From assembly GCA_021776775.1 (NCBI GenBank), contig JAJFFE010000231.1:62001-126000 (forward strand): a DNA stretch of 64,000 nt. The letters run 5' to 3'. Both the position numbers and the translations under genes were made by a program. The notes under the pieces are model-generated. The model did not search any database and had not been told where the DNA came from. It saw only the letters and a list, made by a program, of their open reading frames with translations. Each line of letters begins with the position of its first letter. The first letter of the stretch is position 1. Source of the DNA: Planctomycetota bacterium. Its GTDB lineage: Bacteria; Planctomycetota; UBA8108; UBA1146; JAJFFE01. Below, in pieces: positions 1 to 9,009 of this stretch.

Positions 1-1910
1 AGTCAGAAGCGCTTCCTCGCCCACGTCGGCACCGCCGGTAGCCGGTACCGCGAGCGCTCGACTGCGGCCATCACTGCCGACCTCGAGCAGCTGCGGCGCC
101 GACTCGGCAGCCACGGCCTTCGGCCCGACCTGACGGCGGAGTCGTTCGCGATCGTCCGCGAGCTGGCTGACCGAACCATCGGTCAGCGGCCGTACGACGT
201 TCAGGTCATCGGAGGGCGCGCACTCCTACAAGGATTCGCGTGTGAAATGCAGACCGGGGAAGGAAAGACACTGGCGGCGACCTTGCCAGCGTGTACCGCC
301 GCGCTCGCCGGTCGGCGGGTGCACATCGTCACCGTCAATGACTACCTGGCAAGACGCGACGCCGAAACGATGGCACCCATCTACGAGGCCATGGGAATCG
401 AAGTCGGCGTGGTGACTCACGGTCAATCGCCGTCAGAACGGCGCCACGCCTACTCCCGCTCGGTGACGTACTGCACCAACAAGGAGCTGGTCTTCGACTA
501 CCTTCGCGACCGGCTGACGCTCGGCGACCGAGACTCGCGGCTGCACCTGCTCTTGGAACAACTCGGTGCGGGGCCGCACCGAGTCGACGAACTTCTGCTG
601 CGCGGACTCGACTACGCCATTGTCGACGAGCTCGACAGCGTCCTCGTCGACGAAGCACGGACCCCCCTAGTGCTGTCCAAGGTCGATGAACACGACGGAA
701 ACCCCTACGCGTTCCAGTGGGCTCGCTCTATGGCCGAAGCACTGCAACCACAAGAGCATTTCGTCGCCAACGCCGGTCGCGAGCGGATCGATCTCACGGA
801 GTGCGGTCGCTCCGAACTCCGTCGACTGGCTCAGGAGGGTTCCGCAATCGACGAGACGTGGCGATTCGCCCGCGAGCGCGAAGAACGAATCGTGCAAGCA
901 CTCACCGCACGGTATCTCTTTCGCAAAGATCGCGACTACATCGTCCGCGACGGCAAGATCGAGATTGTCGATCGCAACACGGGGCGGGCCTGCCGGACCG
1001 TTCATGGGAACGCGGGCTGCACCAAGCGATCGAAGCGAAGGAAGAGTGCACCACCGCCCCCGGCCAAACTCCGGTCGCGCGCATGACGTATCAGAGATTC
1101 TTCCGTCGGTACCACCGATTGTCCGGCATGACGGGAACCGTGCGAGAGGTGGCCGGCGAACTGCGCTCGGTGTACGGACTGTCGACGATCTCCGTTGCGA
1201 CTCATCGATACGTTCGCCGGGAGCAACTACCCACCCGCGCGTTTCGCACGGCGTCGGAAAAGTGGTCGGCACTTGCCGACCGTGTCGTGGCACTCCATGA
1301 AACTGGACGACCCATTCTGATCGGTACGCGATCCGTCCGCACTTCCGAACAAGTCGCTGAGATCTTAGAGTCGCGTGGTCTCCACGTTAGGCTACTCAAT
1401 GCGCGCCACGACCGACAGGAGTCCGAGATCGTGGCACAAGCTGGCCAACGCTCCGCCGTGACCGTGGCGACCGACATGGCCGGTCGCGGAACCGACATCG
1501 CACTGGCAAGCGACATCCGAGAATTGGGCGGACTCCATGTGATCTCGGCCGAGCCGCATGAGAGTCGAAGAGTCGACCGACAGTTGTTCGGCCGCTGCGG
1601 CCGCCAGGGCGACCCTGGGAGCTACGAAAAGTTCATCTCGCTCGAAGACGATGTCCTCGTTCACTTCGCAGGTCAGCTCGCTGCTCGAGTCAGCGAACGG
1701 TGGTCGCGCAACCGCGGCCCGATTCCGGTGTGGATCGTCGAGAGAATCTGCCGGCACGCCCAGCGCCAGGCGGAACGGAGACGCCGCGAATCACGACGAC
1801 AGCTTCTCGAAAGCGACAGCAGAACGTCGATCCGGCTCGCGTTTGCCGGCCACGAATCGGCGTCTCGTCCGCGACACAGCCACCCAACCATGAAAGCATC
1901 TACGACATGA
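1..1910 (+). CDS. SecA-like preprotein translocase ATPase, 5'-partial and frameshifted
   Basis: The gene is already open at base 1, so its start lies upstream. Reading frame 1 (1-1086) carries the SecA Walker A motif MQTGEGKT and the DEVD-type motif, here VDELDSVLVDEART. Reading frame 3 (to 1910) continues with LPDRSWERGLHQAIEAKE, LSGMTGT, DMAGRGTDI, GGLHVISAEPHESRRVD and GRQGDPGSYEKFISLEDD. These are consecutive SecA blocks, so one gene is split by a one-base loss near the G-rich run at 981-990. The C-terminal helical scaffold and zinc tail of ordinary SecA look absent or very short, so this is more likely a specialised SecA paralogue than the housekeeping translocase. Its stop overlaps the start of the HlyD-like gene (ATGA), which suggests a dedicated export or envelope role. 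Whether the frameshift is real or a sequencing error cannot be told from the sequence. Confidence 0.85.
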
Positions 1911-2773
1911 AACTCACGCATAGAGTGTCCGCCTTGTTGGCCGCTATCATCATTGTCGGCTCGTTGGGAAACCAGTGGAGCGTAGACGCGCAATCGGGTC
2001 AGTCGGACAATGGAAGCACACCCGTGCCGGCCGAGTTCGACGGTCTGATCAAGGCGTCCCGCACCATCAATCTCAGCGCTCCGGTGGACGGGCTGCTCGA
2101 ATCGGTCCGCATCGAACGTGGCGATACCGTCAGCAAGGGCCAGATCGTGGCCACGTTGGAGTCGACGGTCGAGACTGCGACGTGGGAACTTGCCGAAGCA
2201 CGGGCCCGGATGGAAGCAGAACAGCGAAGCCGGCGCGCACAACTCGCCTTCCTTACCGGCAAGTTGGGCCGCGAGGAACGGCTTCATACCCGCGGCATAG
2301 TCTCCGACGATGAACTCGCTCTGAGCCGTACCGAACACGCGGTCGGCCAAGAAGCGGTGCTCGAGGCTGACGAGCGGAAACAGCTCGCTGTGCTCGAGCA
2401 GAAGCGTGCCGCCGCCGCGCTCGCCCTTCGCACGGTCTACAGCCCGATTGATGGTGTCGTGATCGAACGTGTCCTGTCCAAAGGAGAGCTCGTCACGCGA
2501 CAGCACCAATCGAAGATCATGGTTCTCGCGCAGATCGATCCCCTGACGGTCGAGGTCATTGTCCCGGCTGACATCTTTGGAACGGTCTCGGTCGGTGAGC
2601 AGGCCGACGTCGTCCCGGTCGGGTTCGCTCAGTACCGATCGACCGCAACTGTGAAGACCGTCGACAAAGTCATCGACGCCGCTAGCCACAGCTTTCGAGT
2701 CAGCCTCGAACTGCCGAATCCAAACCACCGTCTCCCCGCCGGAGTAAAGTGCTCCGTGCGCTTCAACAAGTGA
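1907..2773 (+). CDS. HlyD/RND-type periplasmic adaptor (membrane fusion protein)
   Basis: This 288-residue protein starts at the ATG of an ATGA overlap with the SecA-like gene. It begins with a hydrophobic export signal (about residues 7-25). A split lipoyl/barrel-sandwich domain follows, with first half INLSAPVDGLLESVRI and GDTVSKGQIVATLES, and second half TVYSPIDGVVIERVLSKGE. The two halves flank a charged alpha-helical hairpin of roughly 75 residues. A beta-barrel segment with a typical VEVIVPADIFGTVSVG follows. Such adaptors bridge an inner-membrane transporter and the outer membrane. No transporter or outer-membrane factor is visible here, so its partner, like the start of the SecA-like gene, must lie upstream. 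The translational coupling suggests the two act together, but that is inference. Confidence 0.85.
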   Translation: MKLTHRVSALLAAIIIVGSLGNQWSVDAQSGQSDNGSTPVPAEFDGLIKASRTINLSAPVDGLLESVRIERGDTVSKGQIVATLESTVETATWELAEARARMEAEQRSRRAQLAFLTGKLGREERLHTRGIVSDDELALSRTEHAVGQEAVLEADERKQLAVLEQKRAAAALALRTVYSPIDGVVIERVLSKGELVTRQHQSKIMVLAQIDPLTVEVIVPADIFGTVSVGEQADVVPVGFAQYRSTATVKTVDKVIDAASHSFRVSLELPNPNHRLPAGVKCSVRFNK

Positions 2774-2791
2774 GCCCAGCCTCGAAGATGG

Positions 2792-4084
2792 CTACCGCGT
2801 CGGAAGGGCGGCTCGGGTCGCGGCCGCATTGGGCGTCGATTTGACCGGGTTGTTGTCCGCGTGTGCCAAAGTCGTGAGGACTTCACTGAACGCAAGCTCG
2901 AACTGGACGCCGATGACCCACCGCTCATAGTCAAAGATGTTGGCTCGGTAAGCCGAAACGTCGAACGCCCCGTCTCGTCGGGCGTGGACGTTGGACTCGT
3001 TGACGTTGTAGCCCACGCCGACGAGTGCGTTGAGCGGAAACATCTCGGTCGCGATCAACACTCCGGCGAAGTAGCTCTGTGAGAAGTCTCTTCTCTTCCC
3101 TCGGACATCGAACACACTCGTATTGCGATACTTCGACCACCGAACCTCAGCGTCGCCGATCAGATCGACAGTCCACGAGTCGACCTGGTAGCGGTGGCGA
3201 AGCACCGCGTTCAATGCGGCGCTGTCCACGTCGTACTCACTTCCTTCGGTCCGCTGGCTATCCAAGTCACCGCCGAGGTAGAGCTGATGGGTCTCGTTGA
3301 AGAGCTGAGCCTCGAAACCAACCGTGTGTTTCGTTCCGTCCAGATCCAGCGCCTCTTTAACACTCGGGCTTATCGTCTGAAGATCGGTCACCTGCTCGAG
3401 CCGGTAGTACCCGATTCCAGCCGCACTACCACCCCCTTCGAACACGTGGATCTCGGGGCTTCTAAATGCGAGTATCCCTGCATGACGGAGAGCCGAAGTG
3501 CTGTGATCGAGAACCTCTCGGCGAAACTCGTAACTTGCCGCGATCGTCCCGCCGAACAGGTCCGCATTCAAGAAGGCCCGCCCCACCTCCTCGTCGTAGG
3601 AGAGGTCCGAGTTGCGCTCCGGCACGTCGGCCCGAAACCTCGCGACGATCCCGATGCACACTTTGTCGTTCAGCTCGCGCAGCCCAGCGGCCTGCGCTCC
3701 AACACTCCAGTACGTTTCATCTCGGTAACCGAACGTCGGGATGCGTGCGTTGGCGTTGATACCGATGGTGTTCGAGTCGTATCTCCATCCGGCTCCGCCG
3801 CGAAAGTCCGAACCACTCATGCGATCGAAGAGGAACATAGGCAGCCGCGAGTGGTTTCCGAGACCCCACGTCAGCGTCTCTCGGACGTCGTCGTCGAACG
3901 GGTATTGGGGTGCCGCGACCAGCAGGGGTTCTGGGGTCGCGGTGAACAAGGATGTCCCGTATAGCGCCCAGCCGGGGGCGCCCGCCGGCTCGGTCGGCAG
4001 CTCGCTCGCCGCCGCGCGACTCATGACAAGTGTGACCGAGGTCACGACGAAAGCGATCACGACTCGACGGAGTTGAATACACAT
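2792..4084 (-). CDS. putative outer-membrane beta-barrel protein
   Basis: The 430-residue protein starts with MCIQLRRVVIAFVVTSVTLV, a clear signal peptide ending near ASA-like residues. An in-frame ATG four codons upstream (4096) is possible, but a GGTGG ribosome site sits just before this one. After a roughly 90-residue head, the rest consists of alternating polar/hydrophobic, aromatic-rich segments such as FRGGAGWRYDSNTIGINA, AAGIGYYRLEQV and RWVIGVQFELAFSEV. That pattern is expected of antiparallel transmembrane strands, and the head plus barrel loosely resembles inverse-autotransporter or intimin-type barrels. No catalytic motif was seen. The gene converges on the HlyD-like gene with 18 bases between them. 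Family assignment is uncertain; export and a beta-rich fold are well supported. Confidence 0.65.
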   Translation of the reverse strand: MCIQLRRVVIAFVVTSVTLVMSRAAASELPTEPAGAPGWALYGTSLFTATPEPLLVAAPQYPFDDDVRETLTWGLGNHSRLPMFLFDRMSGSDFRGGAGWRYDSNTIGINANARIPTFGYRDETYWSVGAQAAGLRELNDKVCIGIVARFRADVPERNSDLSYDEEVGRAFLNADLFGGTIAASYEFRREVLDHSTSALRHAGILAFRSPEIHVFEGGGSAAGIGYYRLEQVTDLQTISPSVKEALDLDGTKHTVGFEAQLFNETHQLYLGGDLDSQRTEGSEYDVDSAALNAVLRHRYQVDSWTVDLIGDAEVRWSKYRNTSVFDVRGKRRDFSQSYFAGVLIATEMFPLNALVGVGYNVNESNVHARRDGAFDVSAYRANIFDYERWVIGVQFELAFSEVLTTLAHADNNPVKSTPNAAATRAALPTR

Positions 4085-4562
4085 CGAATCCACCATCCGG
4101 AACTGGGGGGCGGGCGGGAACAGTGACTAACTTTGGATGGCGAAAGGATAGAAACGGATGATCCTCCGGTCAATGTCCGTCGACGCGATCGCCCTTCAAT
4201 TGACGCTGTAACCAATCGCGTGCCAACTCGGAGCCTCTTCGTAGAACGGTCTTGGTACCTCGAGCCCGTGAATTGGCGAAGGTCATGTCGCTCTCTGCGT
4301 TCTCGAGAGTGTGTGCCGACAGAGCTGGGCGAGGCTAACTCGACCCCGGGGGGATGCCAGAACAGCCGCGCCGACCGAGTAGGAGCGGCTGTGGAGCGCG
4401 CAGCGACCCGTTTGACGTTCACGCTCGCCCCGCGGCGCCGCTGGTCACTGGTGGCCCAACACCCAACAAGACGAGACCTTACGCCATCGCGTCTTCGATC
4501 GTGGCCGGCCCACAACTTTCGCATGGTACGATGCTCGGGCGAGGCACTACCGCAGGGGAATC
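4085..4562. other. intergenic region between divergent genes
   Basis: About 480 bases separate the barrel gene (minus) from the dockerin gene (plus), so promoters for both should lie here. No convincing gene, RNA or operator was recognised. The short open frames on both strands lack ribosome sites and protein-like composition. Confidence 0.5.
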
Positions 4563-5672
4563 ATGGGGAATCTTAGACAGTTCTTGTTTGCCGCGACCAT
4601 CGCGTCGGTCTGCGCGTATCCAGGCTGGGCATCGGCGCAGATCGAGTTCCGGCGGGGTGACGTCAACGGTGACGGAACGTTCGACGCGATCGCCGAGGCG
4701 ATCTTCCTGTCCGAGGCACTGTTCGGTGGCGGCACTGCTCCGGGCTGCCTCGATAGCGCAGACGTCAACGACGACGGAACGCTCGACGTCACCGACATCT
4801 TGCTCGTGCTCGCAGCCGGATTCGATCCGGCCCCCCCTGCCCTACCGGCACCGTTTCCCGCTTGCGGACTCGATCCCACGCCCGACGCACTGAGTTGCGA
4901 CAGCTACTTTTCATGTGCGTTGCCATCAACCGCCCCCGAGAGCCCCGACTACATCATGACGATCGGTGATCTCTCCGGCTCGATCGGAGACGACGAAACG
5001 GTCAGTGTGCTGCTCGACAACGTCGGAATGCCACTGAGCGGTTGGTCCCTCGGCGTCTGCCACGACTCCAACCTTCTGGAAATCGAGAAGGTCGATCTAG
5101 GCGAGATCTTCGACACCGTCGTTCCGGACTTCGAGATTCGCAATGTCTATCCGGGTTCAGGCTGGACCGCCGGTGTCGTTCTCAGCTTGAGTACCGGTGT
5201 CACTCTCAGCTCCGGACTTGGCCACGAACTCTATCGCGCCGAGTACGAGCTGCTCGCCGTCGGGGCCACCGGGATCGAACTGTGTGGCACCCTCGGAGAT
5301 CCACCGGTGCCGGTCGTCGTGCGACGCGCGTTCACCCCGGGCCCACTGAGTCCCATCTCGATCGACGGGCTCGCCCTCATCGAGGTGTCGGGGCCGAGCA
5401 CGACCTTTCGCCGCGGAGACGGCAACGGCGACGGCACCGTCGACCTGGGTGACGTGATCTACACGATCAATTGGATCTTTCAAGGAGGCCCCAGCTTCGG
5501 CTGCCGCAGCGCCGCCGACGCCAACGACGACGGTGCGATCGATCTCGGCGACCCCATCTGGGTGATCAACTACATCTTCACGAGCGGCGCGTCGCCTCCG
5601 TCGCCGTTTCCGAATTGCGATGAAGATCCCACCGCGGACAGCCTGACCTGCAACTCCTACCCGAACTGCTGA
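4563..5672 (+). CDS. secreted protein with two dockerin-like EF-hand modules flanking a cohesin-like domain
   Basis: The 369-residue protein has a signal peptide (about residues 1-26). A dockerin-like pair of calcium loops follows immediately (RRGDVNGDGTFD and SADVNDDGTLDVTD) and ends in a cysteine tail CGLDPTPDALSCDSYF. The middle (about 125-275) is a beta-rich domain with IGDDETVSVLLDN and GWSLGVCHDSNLLEIEKV, similar to domains in the proteins at 48965 and 57444. A second EF-hand pair (RRGDGNGDGTVDLGD, DANDDGAIDLGD) and a matching tail close the protein. Calcium-binding Asp/Asn residues at loop positions 1, 3 and 5 are intact. The role is probably cell-surface or matrix attachment; no enzyme motif is present. 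Having the module at both ends is unusual. Confidence 0.8.
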   Translation: MGNLRQFLFAATIASVCAYPGWASAQIEFRRGDVNGDGTFDAIAEAIFLSEALFGGGTAPGCLDSADVNDDGTLDVTDILLVLAAGFDPAPPALPAPFPACGLDPTPDALSCDSYFSCALPSTAPESPDYIMTIGDLSGSIGDDETVSVLLDNVGMPLSGWSLGVCHDSNLLEIEKVDLGEIFDTVVPDFEIRNVYPGSGWTAGVVLSLSTGVTLSSGLGHELYRAEYELLAVGATGIELCGTLGDPPVPVVVRRAFTPGPLSPISIDGLALIEVSGPSTTFRRGDGNGDGTVDLGDVIYTINWIFQGGPSFGCRSAADANDDGAIDLGDPIWVINYIFTSGASPPSPFPNCDEDPTADSLTCNSYPNC

Positions 5673-5777
5673 ACGCGACCGTGCGGACTCGCGACTTTTG
5701 TCGTCTCTCCGCGCCAGGTTCGTGTTTCCTCGCAAACTCCACTGTGTGAGACTGATCGCTCAACGTCTCTTACGGTG

Positions 5778-5783
5778 AAGGAG
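5778..5783 (+). promoter_or_regulatory. ribosome binding site deciding the DUF2330 gene start
   Basis: AAGGAG lies six bases before the GTG at 5790. An earlier in-frame GTG at 5775 overlaps this site and has no Shine-Dalgarno of its own, so the later start is preferred. Confidence 0.7.
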
Positions 5784-5789
5784 CACCCT

Positions 5790-6896
5790 GTGATTCGTCT
5801 CCGCGGATTACTGTTCGCCCTGGTAGGTTCAATCGCCACGATCGCTGCGGCATTCGCTTGCTGCATGGTCACGGTGGACTATCCGGGTGACGTCGACCAG
5901 TCGCGTCAAGATGCTGTCATCGTCCATCACGACGGCGTCGAAGATCTCCTGATCCGAGTCTTGCCCGAGTTTCCCGGCCAAGAGCGCGGCCCCGAGCGAC
6001 TTCTTTGGGTCCTGACGCTCCCGAACGCGCCGACGCACTACGAGGAGGTCGACGAGCAAGTCTTCGCCGATGCGAAGGCTTTGGTAAAAAAGCTGGTTCA
6101 GCGGGTCATCGATGCGCGCCCGAAAGGCGACTGGAAGTCGGCTGACAAGCTCGACGCCGCCGCCCTGGTCATTGCCGATCCGGTGCGGGTCGGTCAGTTC
6201 GAAATCACCGAGGTCCGAGCCAAAGTCGGTCAAGGCGCGGCCGCCGCTGCGGAACTCAACACCTTCTTGACCAAGAGCGGTTACCCGGCTGAGCCCGAGG
6301 GCGAGCTACGCTGGTTCATGGAACGCAGCTTCTCGTTTCTTTGCATCCAAGTCTTCCCTCCCGATGGTCAGGATCACTTCGCGGCAAAGATCTCGACTCC
6401 TGCACTGCGCGTGACGTTTCCGACCGACGAACCGTACTACCCGGCGAAGTACAGTGCACGACAGGGGCAGTTTGCGCTAAACCTCACCGTGCTATCAAGC
6501 CGACCGTTGTCACCAAAAGATCTACGGCACGAACGCGACCGCCTCCACAGCTGGGTCTACTACACGAACCTTTGGACCGACAGTCGCCCCCCAGGCGCAC
6601 TGGGAACCATGGTCTCGACCACGGCTCACTACGACGGCGTTTCACGTTGGTACGTCAACTCGGCGCCGTCTTTCGAGGGATTCAACACCCCGGTCGATGA
6701 TGACCTCGGCGCCATCGCCACCTGGAACGACGACGTCTTCTTCGCGCTCGGCAGCGACGCCGACGCGTACGATATGCCGACGCCGACGTGGAACCGCATT
6801 GCCGCGCTTCTCATCCTCGGAAGCTTGCTCGGTGCTTTGGCCGGCGCCGTGATCGGCATGCGCAAACGTCGGCGAACGTCCTCGAGTCCGGGATAG
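5790..6896 (+). CDS. DUF2330 family membrane-anchored exported protein
   Basis: This 368-residue protein has an N-terminal signal segment (LLFALVGSIATIAAAFA). DUF2330 hallmarks follow directly: a Cys-Cys pair, the phrase QDAVIVHHDGVEDLLIRV, a WVLTLPNAP block and the phrase VDEQVF. The body carries another block (ELRWFMERSFSFLCIQVF) and an aromatic region. A single transmembrane helix (about residues 332-352, LLILGSLLGALAGAVIGM) and a short Arg/Lys-rich tail end it. The domain is therefore outside the cytoplasm and anchored at the C-terminus. DUF2330 has no established function. A second member lies at 11916. The GTG start is chosen for its AAGGAG site. It is not obviously in an operon with the preceding dockerin gene, 117 bases upstream. 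Confidence 0.8.
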   Translation: MIRLRGLLFALVGSIATIAAAFACCMVTVDYPGDVDQSRQDAVIVHHDGVEDLLIRVLPEFPGQERGPERLLWVLTLPNAPTHYEEVDEQVFADAKALVKKLVQRVIDARPKGDWKSADKLDAAALVIADPVRVGQFEITEVRAKVGQGAAAAAELNTFLTKSGYPAEPEGELRWFMERSFSFLCIQVFPPDGQDHFAAKISTPALRVTFPTDEPYYPAKYSARQGQFALNLTVLSSRPLSPKDLRHERDRLHSWVYYTNLWTDSRPPGALGTMVSTTAHYDGVSRWYVNSAPSFEGFNTPVDDDLGAIATWNDDVFFALGSDADAYDMPTPTWNRIAALLILGSLLGALAGAVIGMRKRRRTSSSPG

Positions 6897-6920
6897 CCCG
6901 GCCCCGCGAGGCAACGAGCC

Positions 6921-8666
6921 TCAACGCCACAAGTGGGTCGAGACCCAGTGTGCCGTTTGCGTCTTCTTGTGCTTCTTCAAGAAGGCGCGTTTCGCCTTGT
7001 CATCGGGAGGTGAAATGGGGTTGAGGAGTGGGCGAAGATCGGCTTGCGCCGCCGCTTCCTTCTTTGCGCGGGAGATCGATTTCTCGAGCTTCTTGGCCGG
7101 CTTCGACAGCCCGGCCGCCTTCGCCCGCGGCGCGAGCTTGGCAATGCGAACGGTAGCGCCCTGATAGTCCGGCAGTGCAGTCAGCTTCGGATCGAGCAGC
7201 CGCATTTCCTGTTCGAGATCCGCGACGATGTCGTCGACCACCCGCTTGGCGAGCGCCCCCGGGTCCAGGCTCTTCGCCTTCTTACGAATGGCCTTTGCCG
7301 CCTTCTCGAAGCGCGACCGCTGGCCATTCATGAGTTGACTCAGCGATGAACGAGTGTCGCCCGCCGACATGCCGGCGCGAAGCAGCTGCGCCGCCGCGAG
7401 CCCAAACTCCATGGTCGGGTCGCCGACCGAACAGATCACCGGGCCGTAGGGGATCTCAACATCGGCGGGCCACCCGACGCCTTCGGTGTGGATCCGGCGA
7501 ATCGGTGTTGCGCGATTGTTCACACCGAGCCGAAAGTCGACCAATCCGGATGGACACTGGAACCCGTTGGGAATGATCCCCCACCCGCCGGTTCGACGCC
7601 CGACCGACACCACGCGCTCGGTTTCCGAAACCGCCCACGTGAACGTCTCGGCCGACGACACTTCGAGTTCGTCCTGCAACATGACGACAGGTCCGTCGAA
7701 CTGCCATGAACCGCTCGGTTCAATGTTGCGCTGGTTGCCATTGGGCGTCGACTTCCTGAACAGGCGACCGGCCATCTCCCACGCCGACGAATCACTGCCG
7801 CCGCCCATGGCCCGACAATCGAGGATCAGGAGCTCCATTCCCCGCAGCGTGTCGAACGCTCGGTGAAACGCGGTAACCGTGGTCCCGTTCATCGATCCCG
7901 TGATACGAAGATAGCCGACCTTGGAAGACCACGGAAATGAGAGCAGTTTCGCAACCGCACCCGGCGCCGACTCCACCCCAGCCGGCATGGTCGCCGCGCG
8001 CATCGAGAACGCCTGCCCCCCTGGCCCCCAGCGCGGAACCTTCACCGTGACGCGATCGCCCTTAGGGGTTAGCAGCTCCACTGTGATTTGCTGCTTGTCA
8101 CCAAACGGTAGTATTCGATTGCCGAGGCTGGCGAACGTCGAGTGACGGCTGGACTGGCCGCTGTACACAGCCATCCGATGCCACTCTTGCTCCATAGCAA
8201 TCCAAGCCGGGACGCCATCGATCGAGATAATGTCGGAACCGAGCGGGATCTTCTCGGCCAACGCGTGGCGCGGCATGATTCCCTGTACGAGAAACCGACC
8301 TTCGTGCCACCCGATCCACAGGCCGCCCCCGAACAAGCCGTCGAACTTGGAGGGAAGACTCTTCTGATCGACCGAAGAGCGTGTGACTCCAGTATGGCTA
8401 TCGCGCAACTCGGCCAAGAGTCTCATGACGTTCTTCACATGTTCGAAGTCACTCGTGCACGCCGCAAACTCAGGCCGATACCGCGAACACACCCGCGCCC
8501 AATCGATGTTCTTCGACGTGACGGACGCGCCTCGTGCCGCCACCGTGCGTTCTATGAACTCAAAGTCTCGTACATAGTCGGCTGCGCCCAAAGCCGTCAC
8601 GCTGCTCATTGCCACGAACACCAACGCAAAGACCAACTGAACCATCGTCGCGCTGCACCGCGTCAT
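6921..8666 (-). CDS. secreted S41-type (C-terminal processing) protease with Lys-rich tail
   Basis: The 581-residue product starts at an ATG preceded by GAGGAGG. A longer frame to 8708 has no such site. It has a signal peptide, then a helical N-terminal region with LLAELRDSHTGV, which matches the S41 entry segment. A PDZ-like part follows (IPLGSDIISIDGVPAW, about residues 110-155), then the S41 core with KVGYLRITGSMNG, LLILDCRAMGGG and the probable nucleophile Ser in EVSSAETF (about residue 335). The last 150 residues are an Ala/Lys/Arg-rich, probably helical tail that is not part of the peptidase family. The catalytic Lys could not be assigned by eye. It is most likely a periplasmic or secreted protease. 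Confidence 0.75.
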   Translation of the reverse strand: MTRCSATMVQLVFALVFVAMSSVTALGAADYVRDFEFIERTVAARGASVTSKNIDWARVCSRYRPEFAACTSDFEHVKNVMRLLAELRDSHTGVTRSSVDQKSLPSKFDGLFGGGLWIGWHEGRFLVQGIMPRHALAEKIPLGSDIISIDGVPAWIAMEQEWHRMAVYSGQSSRHSTFASLGNRILPFGDKQQITVELLTPKGDRVTVKVPRWGPGGQAFSMRAATMPAGVESAPGAVAKLLSFPWSSKVGYLRITGSMNGTTVTAFHRAFDTLRGMELLILDCRAMGGGSDSSAWEMAGRLFRKSTPNGNQRNIEPSGSWQFDGPVVMLQDELEVSSAETFTWAVSETERVVSVGRRTGGWGIIPNGFQCPSGLVDFRLGVNNRATPIRRIHTEGVGWPADVEIPYGPVICSVGDPTMEFGLAAAQLLRAGMSAGDTRSSLSQLMNGQRSRFEKAAKAIRKKAKSLDPGALAKRVVDDIVADLEQEMRLLDPKLTALPDYQGATVRIAKLAPRAKAAGLSKPAKKLEKSISRAKKEAAAQADLRPLLNPISPPDDKAKRAFLKKHKKTQTAHWVSTHLWR

Positions 8667-9009
8667 CGATCCCTCCTCGCACTCTGCGGGCCGATACCGT
8701 GATCGCATGAAAGTCCGCCCCCATCAACTCCTGGCTCGTAGCCTCTGGTCAGATAACCAGCGGAACCGACGATCGATCGCTTCGAATCGCGGACGGGGAC
8801 GCACCGCTCGCCTCCGCGGTCTGTCCGGTGCTCTTCCGGTCGGCGCCCCGTGCTACGGTTGTTCCTACCTTCAACATCTTCGCCACATCTCGAACTCACC
8901 ACGTCTCGTAGCACCGACGGAGTCATCGCATGGAAACCGTGTTTCGCAAGGAGCATCTATGTCGTAAGCTGCCTGGGATCGAAGAGTATTCACGTAACGA
9001 AAGAGCAAC
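8667..9009. other. divergent intergenic region
   Basis: About 340 bases lie between the protease gene (minus) and the hybrid kinase gene (plus). It must hold both promoters. No motif, RNA or additional gene was recognised. Confidence 0.5.

Noticed and set aside
981-990. programmed frameshift in the SecA-like gene
   Set aside because: SecA genes are not known to use programmed frameshifting, and no slippery heptamer with a downstream structure was evident. A plain one-base error or mutation is simpler.
1673-2728. 351-codon minus-strand open frame
   Set aside because: It is antisense to the HlyD-like and SecA-like genes. Its composition is a mirror of the real genes and no motif was found.
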